In this document: positions 1-10,815 of the stretch, piece after piece
Position numbering within the stretch: position 1 is the stretch's first letter
Layout of the letters: every line of letters starts with the position of its first letter
Assembly: GCA_911728455.2 (NCBI GenBank)
Contig: OU452219.1
Coordinates: 20,863,397-20,927,396 of the forward strand
From: Marthasterias glacialis
Lineage: Eukaryota > Echinodermata > Asteroidea > Forcipulatida > Asteriidae
DNA length: 64,000 nucleotides
Direction of reading: 5' to 3'
Notes under the pieces: model-generated
What the model saw: only the letters and a program-made list of their open reading frames with translations
What the model was told of the DNA's origin: nothing
The model's database searches: none
Program-made: the position numbers and the translations under genes

Positions 1-172
1 AATTTGTTATTTTAAGTACTTTTACCCCTACACTGATGTGTGATAAACACTGTCCCTCGGTGCTTTCTCGAGTTTTGCAGAAAACAAATCCACAGGGATG
101 CCACTTGGGTGATATTCCAACCCATGATCCCCGAATTCTAGAGCAGATGTCTTAACCACTAGACGGAGCATG
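1..172 (-). repeat. tRNA-derived SINE, family B (enters from left edge)
   Basis: On the minus strand it reads GTCTAGTGGTTAAG (A box), then a degenerate B box (GGGTTGGAATATC) and a tail that ends with a TACACYGATGTGTG-like block. The same arrangement recurs at 9316-9426, 23588-23690 and 28436-28545. The head looks tRNA-Glu-like. The element probably extends beyond base 1. Confidence 0.6.
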
Positions 173-320
173 CCTAACTAAATGGGAATGTCAGTTCTTC
201 TCGTATTGGCCCCCTTTCAGGCACCTCACACATGGCGACTGTGCCACGCTCACCATTTTGTCAACAACTAAGCGTACAAACACCGCGTTGCCTAAAATTC
301 GTACTACACTGTACTATTGT

Positions 321-735
321 GGCGTGTCGTGGCCGAGCGGATAAGAACACCGGACTCAAGCTCTGGTGTTTCTGATCAGCAGAGTGTGGGTTCGAATCCT
401 GGTCGTGACACTTGTGTCCTTAAGCAAGACACTTAACCATTATTGCTTCGTCCTTCGGATGGGACGTAAAGCCGTAGGTCCCGTGTGTTGTGTAATGCAC
501 GTAAAAGAACCCAGTGACACTTATCGCTAAGAGAAGTGGTCTGCCCCGGTGTTTCTGGCAGTGGCTGCTGAATGCGCCGCAACACCTTGTAAACCCTTAT
601 AAGGTGCTACATAAATGGGTCTCACAATTCAAAAAACCTTCAAAAACCTGTAGTAAAAAGCCTAAAAAGCGCGCCATGAGCGCCATATTGGCGGATACCG
701 GCGCTATATAAATACTCACTATTATTATTATTATA
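321..735 (+). repeat. tRNA-Leu-derived SINE, family A, near full length
   Basis: A type-II tRNA-like head carries the A box TGGCCGAGCGG (330-340), a CAA anticodon context (GGACTCAAGCT) and a perfect B box GGTTCGAATCC (389-399). The acceptor stem no longer pairs, so this is a SINE and not a working tRNA gene. The body contains GGATGGGACGTAAAGCCGTA and ACGTAAAAGAACCCAGTG. The 3' end is GGCGCTATATAAATACTCA plus an ATT microsatellite. Related copies are at 3496-3882 and about 32998-33225. Confidence 0.8.
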
Positions 736-1694
736 ACACACAGGGACATTGGCTTCCAAAATGGTGCAACCAGCATGACCAGGATGATTGTGACGATGAC
801 GTCAGATGACTTACGTCAATAAGAACTCTTGTTGCTAATACTATAGCCTAATCATTAAAAATCTGAATATCATCACTAACAAGGTGTGGAATGTTAACAC
901 TTTTACATTTACCTTCTGTACATGCCTAGAGCTTAAAGTCCTTTCTAATGCTTGCCAGGATTGTAAATTAAATGCTTCTTTTCTCCTCTTTGTTATGACA
1001 ACTTAAAACAAATACATGTATTTGTTATTTCAGTATAAATATATTAAAGAAGTTTATCAGGATGGTCACTAACGACTTCCAAGTCTTTTGCAAACATTCC
1101 AGGGTGTTTTCCTGTGAGTGTTAAAGAGTTGAAATCAATGGAATTGATCCTGAGAATGTGTTTGTTTGCCAGTCACTCTCCCGGTCACATTGGCGGTATT
1201 GATCGTGATCAGCTGTCCTGACACAGTTGTCCTCCCTCCTGGCGGTGACTGGGTGCTGGTTTAGATCTTCCTGGCTGTCCTCATGCCATAACTTCTTCAC
1301 AGGATTGCACACTTTGAGAGCTTGTAAACCTGCCCCAATCTAGTTGTATAGTGCTCCATTGAGGCATGGACTCCCAGCAAGAAACTAGATTCATGCATAA
1401 TTCATAAGCGGTTGGCCTTTGTTCCCATTTGTCAATTGACTTACAATGCCCCATTGTCCGTCCCTTCAAGTTCTACACATGAAGTATCAGGCATGCAGTA
1501 GTTTGATATTAGGCCTGCATACAACAGTCTAAGGTCTACGGGCTATGTAGAATCAACTACATTTAGTAAACATCAGTACAACAAATACATGTGGATGGCC
1601 TCACTCAACCTAGTAACATCCTACCGCATCATGAGATTACAGTTGTGATTCCTTGTTGAATTTTGTGGAAAGAAAACCACCCTCGGAACGAACC
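736..1694. other. Sequence upstream of exon A, no gene seen
   Basis: No coding exon or clear repeat was recognised. It contains a TACATGTATTTG block near 1015 and ordinary AT-rich sequence. It could hold the promoter of exon A. Confidence 0.4.
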
Positions 1695-2091
1695 ATGTTG
1701 GATGCCCTTACAGACTGGATTCACGAAGTCATCCAGTCTATGTCATCGGATGCACCAGCTGATGCTCAAGTACAGCATGATGTAGAGGAAGCTAAAGAAA
1801 AAACAGTCTGTAGTAATAATAACACATATAATGGGAAGATCGGTATTGACAACCCGGGACTGGTATTGGAAGAAATCGATGACATCGATGGAGACTTTAC
1901 CGTCATTAGATTGGCCCGTGAGGATGAAGTGACTGCTGATAGGTCAGATGAAGTGGCTGCTAGTGTGCCAGACGATGTTATTAGTCCAAGTGAACATGCT
2001 GTTGAGACAGTAGAGCCTGAATTCCAACCCCAGAGTCCGACTAGATATTCATATAAAATACCAGCATGGTTTGATCCAACTAATAGTGAGG
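1695..2091 (+). CDS. SYT14: Synaptotagmin-14/16-like gene, alternative first coding exon A
   Basis: Encodes 132 residues plus one base, from ATG 1695 to a donor GGTAAGT whose GT is at 2092, so it ends in phase 1. An in-frame stop at 1632 lies upstream, and no phase-1 acceptor lies between it and the ATG, so this reads as a true N-terminal exon. The protein starts MLDALTDWIHEVIQSM, a likely amphipathic helix with Trp8. A long acidic, Ser/Thr-rich linker follows (for example VLEEIDDIDGDF), ending IPAWFDPTNSE. It has no membrane segment, unlike human SYT14. Joined to the shared acceptor at 21922 it would give a protein of about 492 residues. The first 15 residues resemble exon B. Transcription from a local promoter is inferred from the exon layout. 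Confidence 0.72.
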
Positions 2092-3495
2092 GTAAGTTCT
2101 GTGATAACAATAAACATCATTGGCTCTTAAAAAAGGTCCACATAATTCATTTTATTGTAAACAAAATAAAAAAAATTATGTTATACCAAGGTTAAATTGT
2201 TTAGATACATGTACATGTATTTAAAAAGTTAGTGCATAGATTTAAAGATTCAGATTCAAAATTTTATTCAATCAGGTTAAAAACATGCAAATTTTCTTCC
2301 CAGTGCATTAAAAAGAAGCTTTAAAAACATTCAAGACATGAACTCTAAGAAAATAGAGTAGTTCATACTAGTGGCTGAACTTAAAAGCAACCTTTGGAAT
2401 TGATCTGTAGGATTAATATGTGTACAAAGAGAATAAACTGTAGCTTCAATAGACTTAAACTAGTTATTTTGTTCTGCTCAAACTTAGTACATGAATATAG
2501 ATTACAGGTTCTAGTTGAAATAAGAGGTTCACTAATTAAAAGCACAGTTTACATGCTTATTACAGATTACAGAACGTACTAGTTCCGTGAGTCTTTTCGG
2601 GGGGTTTTAGGTTTTTTTTATAACAACTTTAATAACAATAACATGGTAAATGACGGATGAATGGAGCATTGGTATTCAGCAAGCTAGGTTTTTTAAACAG
2701 TTCTTCAATTAGTATTGGTTGCTTAAACAAGATAGATGAAGAAATTTAAAAAAAAATTATGATTTTTTGTTGATTTGTAAAGGAAAAGTCGAGTCTGGAA
2801 TTTTATTTGACTTGTTTTATTAAATACAAAAACTGCACTTCACTGTTTTCTCTTCGAAGCAACCAACAAATTGCCATCTTTCTCAGGTTTAGTCACCTAG
2901 TGCATAGAGGAAGTATTCGTGTAATAACCAGTATGTTAAATTCTGTTACCAGTGTACCAATAATAATACACAAAAGCCATCAAATAAATGTCAATTTACA
3001 TGTAGGTTTATTCAAAGAAGAATACACACACTAGGCTTTACAGATCACTTTTATTATAGTTTAGCAATAAAAAAAAAGCAACCATTTGCAACATTGATAT
3101 GGTCGCTGATCCAGGGAAAGTTTATGATGCATTCCAAACAGACAATTATTATATGAATGAATGTAAAATGGTATTAGTAGGATTTACTTTTCACTTTTAT
3201 TACTTTAGCGGTAAAATATACTATCAAAAGTAGGTTGGAATTACTTGATGCTGAGTTTATGAATGACCGTCAACCATATAAGTAACACCTCAGTCCATGT
3301 ACCTCATTTTCAGGTCGTAGTCAAGAATTTGTCTCTGTTCTGAGTGGGGTTTGTCTGAGTCCTCAACCACAGAACGATGGTATTTGGTATAGCAGCTTTG
3401 ATGAACAAAGTAATGGTAGGCTACATGTAGATTTAATATGGCTTTTAGTTCACATGGTGAAATAATATTAAATTCTAACCCCAAATGACTAAGTG

Positions 3496-3882
3496 GAATA
3501 ATAATACTACTAATAATAATATGCAGTTCTTGTATAGCGCCTTATCACAACCGACGACATCTCAAAGCGCTCATTATTTTTTTCTTCAAGGTATGTGGAG
3601 CCATGTTCGAATTATAAGACCCATTTACTTACATAGCACCATGTAATGGTTCACAAGGTGCTTTGGTGCAATCTGCAACCCCTTCTCTTAACGATAAGTG
3701 TACTTGGTTCTTTTACGTACATTACACAAGACACAGGACCTACGGCTTTACGCCCCATTGGAAGGATGAATCAATAATGATAAAGTGTCTTGTTTTAAGG
3801 ACAAAAATGTCAAGACCTGGACTCAAACCCACACTCCGCTCATCAGAAACAGGAGAGCTTGAGTCCGGTGCGCTTGACTTAA
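3496..3882 (-). repeat. tRNA-Leu-derived SINE, family A, 5'-truncated, with 33-bp flanking repeats
   Basis: Reverse-complement copy of the element at 321-735. The tail with AAT repeats and GGCGCTATACAAG is on the left, and the head with GAGTCCGGTGCGC on the right; the A-box end is missing. The insertion is bracketed by direct repeats 3463-3495 and 3883-3915, which differ at about four of 33 positions. These fit a long target-site duplication that has aged. Confidence 0.75.
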
Positions 3883-5212
3883 TAACATTTAATTCTAACC
3901 CAAAATGACTCAGTGTAATTTGTCCTACGTCTAGCAATACTCCTTAGCTAATGCTTTCATCTACCTCTGAGTTATACGGACACATTGCCTTCAAATCTCT
4001 TCAAATTTTGCTGTTTGGGATAGCTCCTTGTCCTTTTTAAGAGTTACTCATGCAAGAAAACACCATGCAGTGTAACGCAATAGGAGTCTTTTGAGACGCT
4101 GGTGGCAGCAGAGACAACGGTCCTATTTGACAGTTCTGAGCGTGTGCGCACATGCTCAGTACTGCGTGTGTAGTTCTGAGCGTGCGTACTACTGGTAAAA
4201 AACCGTGACAAAGGGATCATTTAAAATTCTCCCATTAGCTAGTAGTGATGAAAAAAACATACAGCCTCTGTTAATACAACCAGCAGAACCACACTCTGCA
4301 TAGAAATATTCGGTCCTCCATTTTGTGGAGTCAAAAATTTTGGTCTGCTTAATGCTGGACCATTTTCTGGACCTTTTTTCTGAAATTAAACAAAAACCAC
4401 ACAAATTTGAATGGATATTTATGTGAATCATTATATTCTACTTTTAAAGTCTCTATCCAACCATATCCATTTCAAAACAATCTGAAGGTTGCCTGCCCCT
4501 TTAAACTTTTGGACATGATTTCAGACTGGAAAGCCCAACCCTAAGAATGGATGATTTGGCTTTATTAATAGACATCAGTCAAAATCAGAGGAAAAGGATA
4601 GACAAAAAACAAAAAGGTTTATGAGCGAGTGCTACGATGTATTCTGGATAGATGCTGTAACATACATTGAAATATCTCAATAGACTTGAATTTCTAGTAA
4701 TTATTATTTTATTATCTCATTCCATGTTAATCTAGTTTTACTGGTGGTGGAAACTAAAGTCTTGTATAATGCACTAATGAATGTACAGTATGTATTGTAG
4801 CAAACTAATAATAACATGCATTAAAACTAGCGCAATATATCCTTACCATTTTCAATTCTCAAACCGTATGGAGGTTACATGTTCAGTACAGATTGTTAAA
4901 ATTATAGTTAAGCATAGTGATGATGTACAAGCTACCAGTATGTACTAGATGTCATTCACAGCTAAGATGTCTTCAAGTATTGGCTACCCTTGAGTCTTGT
5001 TTGGTGTTCTGCAAGTTGTTGTGTACTAGTGACACCCAAGATGCCATACTCAACTTGTCCTGATATAGACTGGACAACTTCAGGGACATTTTGAGCCCAA
5101 ATCAACAAGATGTAGTGAAGACATTAACAAGATTTGATCGCCATATACACTGTGACCAAAATCTACACATGGACAAGCTGGAATGGCTACACTCTTGTTG
5201 GCCTGGATATTT

Positions 5213-5585
5213 TGTCATTTGCTGCCTGTATGTCATTTGCGCTCATCCGCGGTAGGCTTGTCACATGATTGACAGTGCCATCATCAACTGTCACTTGGAA
5301 GTCGGTGTGTCATGGTCACCAGTGGTGTCAATGTCACTTTCCCATGACACCGCGGTTATGATTCAGTGCTGACGTCTTCACTAACTGACTAACCAGTCAT
5401 TACCGTTCACAACGTCATGGTCATTCACACAGTGGTATCAAGAGGACTCTTAAGTGAGTACAATTTTTACACAGGAATGATAGGTGACATTTTTAGTGCT
5501 GTTGTATCATCACATGTCATTGTTGTCATTGTCTGGTGTCTGTGACACTCTTCAGTACCATCTTAGCCACTCGTCACTGATGTCA
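5213..5585. promoter_or_regulatory. Cluster of 14 TGTCA/TGACA pentamers
   Basis: Fourteen exact TGTCA or TGACA pentamers fall in 373 bases; fewer than one would be expected in random equal-base sequence. TGACA is the core site of TALE homeodomain factors (MEIS, PREP, TGIF). Several neighbours are 18-19 bases apart (5270, 5289, 5308, 5326), so a decayed tandem repeat is the alternative. It lies about 1 kb before exon B. Confidence 0.4.
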
Positions 5586-5817
5586 TTGTAACTTCAGCAC
5601 CCATAATATGTTGCATACAATAAAAAACAGAATCTGTGAGTTTGGCGTACATGCCACCAATAAGTGTATTTGTCAATAAACAATTCCCATTAGGACCCAA
5701 CACGGATTAATCCTAAAAAAATAAGGCGTATTCTATTCCACTATTCCTTGTATGTTCTAAAATGTATCCTGGCAAATAGTTTTTCTTGTTGTCACTGTGA
5801 AAGTCATCATAAAATAC

Positions 5818-6003
5818 ACTGACCTTTATCATGGTGCCGCCATGTTGTTTTTCCTGCCACTAAAATCAATGTAAACCAAACCGAGGCTGGTAGGGTATAA
5901 TGGTCTGGCACCTTTCCAGTAGAATGAAAATCAGTATTCGGTAAGCTTTTTCACACGGGGGGCAACACTTAATATGGTGGCAGCATGAAAATTGTCTATT
6001 GCT
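5818..6003 (-). mobile_element. Palindromic MITE, GACCTTTATCATG family
   Basis: The left end GACCTTTATCATGGTGCCGC is answered on the right by the reverse complement of CAATAGAC..TTTCATGCTGCC. Internal sequence (CCGAGGCTGG, ACATTGATTT) matches the copy at 20926-21105 in the opposite orientation. Confidence 0.65.
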
Positions 6004-6630
6004 GTGTATTTTACAGTGATCACACACTAAGGATTCTCTGGATTTGGCTGGAATTATAGAATTAAGAAATATGAAATTGATAGCTTTGATTTTAATCCTC
6101 ACTTCTAATGAATTGATGATTCATTGTAATGAAATGGAGCGTCACACCTAAGTCTTTACTTGTTTGAATTAACTGTGTTACCATTCCAAGGTTTCCATGG
6201 TGATGTGGTACGATCGTGCCCACCAAGGCTTAGTGTGATGGTGGAAGGTCTGTCAGAAGTTCGTACACCCTTTTATTGTTTTTATCGTACGTTTAAATCA
6301 CGGCAGCTGTATTGGATTCAAAGACAATAGAATATCTTCATCGAAGGTCATGAACAAAAGGTCCAACAACACATTCTGCTTGTTTGGTCACGTTCTAATA
6401 GCAGAGATTTACTATGGGAGTTGTAATGTTGCCTTTATTTAATTTCAAACCTCATTGTGCCTAGAAAACAAACAAAAAACAGAAGCACCATTATCGTGTT
6501 CTCTCTGGTACATTTTGTGTGTGACTATTTGAGTTCATTTTGGGAGACCCAAAGAGATCTTCACTCGAGTCGTTGTGTTGTGTCGACGATGTTGTCAATG
6601 AAGTCAGTGTAAGAAGACAGACCCTTTGCT

Positions 6631-6931
6631 ATGGCGCTGGATCGCTTCAAGCAGTGGATGGACGATAAGCTGAACACAATTTTCGGTGATGAGGAAGACA
6701 ACAGCGATGAGGGGGAAGGGCTCAAGTCTGATGAGACTGATGCTGGAGAGACGGGGACAACAAATCACCTTGAGAGTGTGACCACTGATAAGGAGGATGG
6801 GGAGCAAGCGAAGGATGCCAAAGGGTTGTCTTCATTTCTGGCTCTGCCTGATTTCTTACTAAGGAAAGGAGATAGCACCAAGGATTTGGATAGTAGTACA
6901 GATCGTGACAGCGGTACCTGCATGTCTGAAG
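6631..6931 (+). CDS. SYT14: Synaptotagmin-14/16-like gene, alternative first coding exon B
   Basis: ATG 6631 is preceded 21 bases earlier by an in-frame TAA. The exon encodes 100 residues and ends at GAAG|GTATTC (GT at 6932) in phase 1. The N-terminus MALDRFKQWMDDKLNTIF matches exon A in pattern: LD, a hydrophobic residue, then W, a hydrophobic residue and an acidic residue. This suggests the two exons are duplicates. The rest is acidic (GDEEDNSDEGEG) with a later hydrophobic patch LSSFLALPDFLL. Spliced to 21922 it predicts a protein of about 460 residues. The donor is weaker than that of exon A. About 1 kb upstream is a dense TGTCA/TGACA cluster (5213-5585) that could be regulatory. Confidence 0.72.
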
Positions 6932-7012
6932 GTATTCCTTGGGTAACATTTCTGTCTCGCATGAATTGAGTCTTAACTCTAGTCTCGTTTTCATTTTCGT
7001 CCGACTCCGACA

Positions 7013-7289
7013 CTCAGCGGCGTAACCAGAAATTTTCATTTTGGTGGGGGAGGGGGGCGAGTGGTGGCAAACATAATTTGGGGGGGGGGCTATTTTCTTC
7101 CTTTTTACCAATTTTTATACTGTAAAATTATTTGAGGCTTGCAAAAGGCACTCTGTAAATCCATTATTATTATTATTATTATTTAATTAATAGAACCAAT
7201 TATTTGTGCATTTTTTTCATTCTCACTTGGGGGGGGGGCAAGGGATCTGGGGGGAGGGGCTCCTGCCCCCCTCTAATTGTGCCACTGCA
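7013..7289. mobile_element. Non-autonomous hAT-like element
   Basis: The left end CAGCGGCGTAACCAGAAATT and the right end, reverse complement of TAATTGTGCCACTG, form imperfect terminal inverted repeats of the CAGYGGCGTARCCAG type common in hAT derivatives. The interior is dominated by G runs. No clear 8-bp target duplication was seen. Confidence 0.5.
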
Positions 7290-7686
7290 GATAATCAAAC
7301 TTGGATATTACCATGATTTGCAGCGCATAAGCCATGGCTAATATGTTGCTTTTGGTTCCTGCGGCTTATACGTTGGCCGGTTTGTACGGTAATAGTAGTT
7401 GCATAATGGTTTACTCCATTGTTTTTATCCCCCTACCCTTTGATTTTATTCTCCATTGCAAAATTACTCATGTGACTCGAAGTGGAAATATGTGTCAAGA
7501 CATGGCCTTGTTACCAGGTTACCTTTCAAAAACTTTTAACTACATGTTTGAAGACTAGACTACAGCCTTTTGATTATTACCTGATAATGCGTTGATACTG
7601 CAACTTGGCATTTATGATTGTTCTTAGTTGTAACATTCTTAATTCTTTGTCTAGAATAGGAAACCATCAAATACCTCACCGTTGGG

Positions 7687-7880
7687 GATCAGGTTGGCTC
7701 TGTGGTTTCTTTCCCTGCCTTTCACCTCTGTGGACCCCGGTTCGAATCCCACCTCAGACCAGAGCCTTGCATGTGGATTGGAATTTCAGTCCTTAACCTG
7801 ATCGTGTGGGTTTTCCTCCCACATCCAAAACTGAACGTTCCTTCTTGTTTCCTATTCATCACATTGTTTGCACTTGTTGT
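7687..7880 (+). repeat. tRNA-derived SINE, separate family
   Basis: It has a weak A box (TTGGCTCTGTGG) and a perfect B box GGTTCGAATCC at about 7740-7750. The body contains GATCGTGTGGGTTTTCCTCC. No second copy was found in the window. Confidence 0.5.
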
Positions 7881-8516
7881 GCTGTTGGATGTGAAACAAA
7901 TGGTTGTGCTGATATGAGATGTACCTTATACATGTAGTGGTCGGTACTTGTATTTGCCACAGAACTTCCCCCCCTTTTTAAGCCCCCCGATTTCAAGGTT
8001 TTTCTACAACACTAGATAGTCCAGTCGTAGTGATGTGATCAATGGTAAAAGCACAATATGTAGTGAGGGGTGTCTACTTCAAACGTTTTTGACACAATCA
8101 ACACTGCGACTGGGAATGTTGGTTTTGTGTTGCCATGAAGTATGTTTTTCTTGCTTAGGTTCTAAAATTTCAAGCTGTAAGTGCTGTGTATTGCTGCGGG
8201 TTCAAATATGTAAATATGGCCATACACATAGTGGCCACCCAACCACTTATCTTCAAAAAACCAAGCGTTAGTTCAGCGTATCAAAATGAAGTCTTTTGAA
8301 CTTTTGTGTTTGAAGCGATTGCGTGAGCATGGGCAAAACTACATGTGTATAGTTTGATGTCAGAATGTCTTTGTGCTCAGGCTTGAATGCTTTTTGGTGT
8401 GTAAGCCTGGTCAACTTAAGTCGCCAATAGTATTAAAAGAAGAGGGGGTATTTGTGCAGTCGACTAGTCGCCTATGGTAAGGCAAGGGTTTAGAGGTTGG
8501 AGTGACTCCTCAAATC

Positions 8517-8718
8517 ATGTTGTGCTGCTGCTGCTTGACGAAGCCACACATTGAAGGCCAACTGTCCTCCGGTGTTGAGACTAAGACACTACTTAACAAG
8601 ACAGATGAAAGTGGCAACATCTCCAAAACTTACAGAAGTGGTGGCTATCATCATGTGTACATATACAATAAAGAAAAGGAATCAAGCAGTAGTGCTGGGG
8701 ATTTGAACAGTATCTTTG
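8517..8718 (+). CDS. SYT14: Synaptotagmin-14/16-like gene, alternative first coding exon C
   Basis: Short exon of 67 residues plus one base, ATG 8517 to donor TTTG|GTGAGA (GT at 8719), phase 1. It starts MLCCCCLTKP, a run of four cysteines next to the initiator Met and a probable S-palmitoylation site. An acidic dileucine sorting motif ETKTLL follows at residues 21-26. The remainder is Ser-rich and polar. Spliced to the shared exon it predicts a protein of about 427 residues. Because it lacks a membrane segment, lipidation would be the likely route to membranes (inference). A weak AG at 8488-8489 could make it an internal phase-1 cassette exon instead. Confidence 0.7.
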
Positions 8719-8917
8719 GTGAGAAATGTCACAATCAAATTGGTATGTATATTGCCTACATCCAACACTGGAAATACTTCATACTGATTGACTAGGGTTG
8801 TAAACAGCATCAGATGCCACGTAAACCATGTAAAATGCTGGTTGGATTAATGTTTGTGTAGTAGATTTGAGTTCATGGCTCAAGTTGTGTTTGATGAGAT
8901 GAGGATTAATTTAGTAT

Positions 8918-9072
8918 AGGCATGCAACTTTTCAGCTGATCAGCTGATTTCCTCGTTTTTTTGTTTGTTTCTTAGCTGTGCCATTAAAAATTAGAAAACA
9001 CAGTACAGACTTTTGCTTTGCCTGGAACTTTCCTTTTTTTTTTTTTTTTGACCGACTGCTGTTGCATGCCTG
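8918..9072. mobile_element. MITE, AGGCATGCAACTTTTCAG family
   Basis: The terminal inverted repeat AGGCATGCAACTTTTCAGCT pairs with the right end (GTTGCATGCCTG). The interior resembles 62922-63059 (TTTGCCTGG versus TGTGCCTGG and flanking words). A partial end also occurs at about 37350. Confidence 0.6.
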
Positions 9073-9315
9073 ATAATAGTAATACCAAGGACGTCTTTAT
9101 AGCACTGGTCTCCACAAAAGTGCTGATGGCGCTTGCTTCACTAAAAAAAGTTATCCATAAATGATAAACATGTCTTTACTAAACATGAACCTTTTCTATC
9201 AGTTCAGAACTGTATTGTTCCTTCAGGCTTCCCACTTGTTTGGGTTTAAAGTAAGAGTTGGTGTAGCTATTTTAATCAATGTAATAATTGCATCGGGATA
9301 AACATTTATAATATA

Positions 9316-9426
9316 CTTTTTTTTTAATATGCACCGATGTGTGATTAGCCCTGTATACCTAGTGATTTTCCATCAGGTGGGATTCAAACCCAAGACCCCA
9401 GCCATTCTATAGCAGATGTCTTAAAC
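9316..9426 (-). repeat. SINE family B fragment
   Basis: CACCGATGTGTGATTAGCCC, GGTGGGATTCAAACCCAAGA and AGCAGATGTCTTA follow the same order as the copy at the left edge of the window. Confidence 0.55.
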
Positions 9427-9464
9427 GTGTAATACTGGATTGGTGTTCATCAAAATTATTTTTT

Positions 9465-9605
9465 ATTAGTATCAATCTAAAAGCTCACTGATTATGAAGT
9501 TCATACCACTACCAATCTTTCATAGAAATATTTCTGTCTGAAATTCTGTCAAAGTTGAGAAAATAGAATTTGAAGACCCCAATTTCAATTTCAGTTGTAA
9601 CAATC
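9465..9605 (+). repeat. Dispersed repeat, also at 54475-54605
   Basis: AAGCTCACTGATTATGAA, CATAGAAATATTTCTGTCTG and GAAGACCCCA align in order with the 54.5-kb copy. Family unknown. Confidence 0.55.
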
Positions 9606-9832
9606 AAAATTAAGGACAATGTGTTTATACGTGCACGGTTTTTCACTATTTTCTCCCAACTCGGATGAGGGACTGAACCCAAATTTTCACAGTTTTTTGT
9701 CTTCATGTATATATTGAATCACACAAAGTAAGAACACTGCACTATCAGCTTTACCAATCCTAAATTTTACCTTCAACCTGTACTAGACTACTAAGCATGC
9801 CAAGGAAAAGAGTCCATATATACAAAAATTGT

Positions 9833-9995
9833 AGATTCTGCACATTTTACAGTGACTGTCACTCCCACATGTGTTTTATTAGTTTCATTGTAGTATCAGT
9901 GAATGCAAATAGAGTTCGTTGAGGGAAGGAGTGTTTTAGTTGCGAAATGTGTATTGGCATCAGGTGAAAAATCAACTGAGAATGATTTTGTCTGT
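9833..9995 (+). repeat. Diverged local repeat, copy 1
   Basis: CACATTTTACAGTGACTG, GAGGGAAGGAGTG and TGTATTGGCATCAGGTG align in order with 10626-10815. Family unknown. Confidence 0.5.
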
Positions 9996-9996
9996 G

Positions 9997-10128
9997 CAAT
10001 GGCAGACTTTCGAGACAATAGACAGAGAGTCCGACATACCGGTCCTTTTTCATTGTTCTCAGCGGGGAAAACAATGGAAAAGGACCGGTCTGTGGGACGC
10101 CCGCTATCGTCTCAAAAGTCTCCCATTG
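9997..10128. mobile_element. Palindromic MITE (132 bp)
   Basis: CAATGGCAGACTTTCGAGAC on the left pairs with the right end GTCTCAAAAGTCTCCCATTG. The inner arms ACCGGTCCTTTTTCATTG and CAATGGAAAAGGACCGGT are nearly perfect. The loop is about 16 bases. Confidence 0.7.
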
Positions 10129-10269
10129 TAGCCACAGTATGTGAGTCATCATTTTGTTAAAGTGTGACGACAATAGAGGTATCTCAACTGCAACTGGCCC
10201 AGTACAACATTGTCACATTTTAGTCTTAGTGCACGTCTGAATGCACACAGCGCATGGCCAAATCACGTA

Positions 10270-10440
10270 GCTTGAGCAATGTTGCTCAAAAAAAATTTCA
10301 GCTAAGAGAAAACTTTGCGGGAAACCAGTCACAAATGATATGTATGACATATTTTGGCTGGTATCCTTTGATTGGTGATTAACGTTGTTTTGTGCTTAGC
10401 TTTAATTTTGTGCTTAAGCAGCTTGATAAAGTTGGGCCCT
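10270..10440. mobile_element. MITE remnant, GGGCCCAATTTCAT family
   Basis: The right end GATAAAGTTGGGCCCT and the inner pair AACCAGTC and GGCTGGT match the family seen at 31816-31965. The left end is eroded. Confidence 0.45.
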
Positions 10441-10625
10441 GGGAGGTCACCTCAGTGATTGCACTTGGCCAATGTGCTCTTGACATGCTTGAGCCCAAAG
10501 TTTGTACTGAGTGGTAGTACAAGCATAGAGAAGATTTCTCTGTGGTATAAGGGTGTGTTGTTATATTTCTACATGGTAGGCCTACATGTTACAATGGTAT
10601 GTCTGGTTTGAAGTGAATTGATGAA

Positions 10626-10815
10626 ATTCCAACTGGGATTCCACACATTTTACAGTGGCTGACACTCCTGAATGGTTGCTATTAATTAGGTTTTTTGAAG
10701 CTTCGATGAATGAAAATGGAATTCTTCTAAAGTTGAGGGAAGTTGTTGAGGGAGTGCTGTGTTCCAAAATGTGTCTTGGCATGCCTGTGGGTAAAAGTCA
10801 GCTGAAAGGATGATC
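10626..10815 (+). repeat. Diverged local repeat, copy 2
   Basis: Same ordered words as 9833-9995 (CACATTTTACAGTGGCTG, TTGAGGGAGTGCTG, TGTGTCTTGGCATGCCTG). Confidence 0.5.

Larger units (their letters stand above)
2092..6630. other. Interval between alternative exons A and B
   Basis: Intronic to exon A and upstream of exon B. It contains a minus-strand SINE with long flanking repeats (3463-3915), a short hairpin around 4139-4162 (CTGAGCGTGTGCGCACATGC core), a TGTCA/TGACA cluster (5213-5585) and a MITE (5818-6003). The remainder is AT-rich with no exon recognised. Confidence 0.5.
6932..8516. other. Interval between alternative exons B and C
   Basis: Contains a G-rich hAT-like MITE (7013-7289) and a tRNA-derived SINE (7687-7880). 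The sequence at 7334-7388 reads as 18 mostly hydrophobic residues before a weak phase-1 GT, but support is too thin to call an exon. Confidence 0.45.

Noticed and set aside
330-410. Candidate tRNA-Leu(CAA) gene
   Set aside because: Promoter boxes are good but the acceptor stem does not pair and the sequence continues into a SINE body with an ATT tail.
7334-7388. Short hydrophobic ATG frame (MANMLLLVPAAYTLAGLY) before a phase-1 GT
   Set aside because: The donor GTAATA is weak, the exon would be only 55 bases, and it lies just after a hAT-like element. Phase agreement can be chance.
9903-10160. Open frames around the 10-kb palindrome
   Set aside because: They arise from a palindromic MITE and neighbouring repeats, with no donor or domain.
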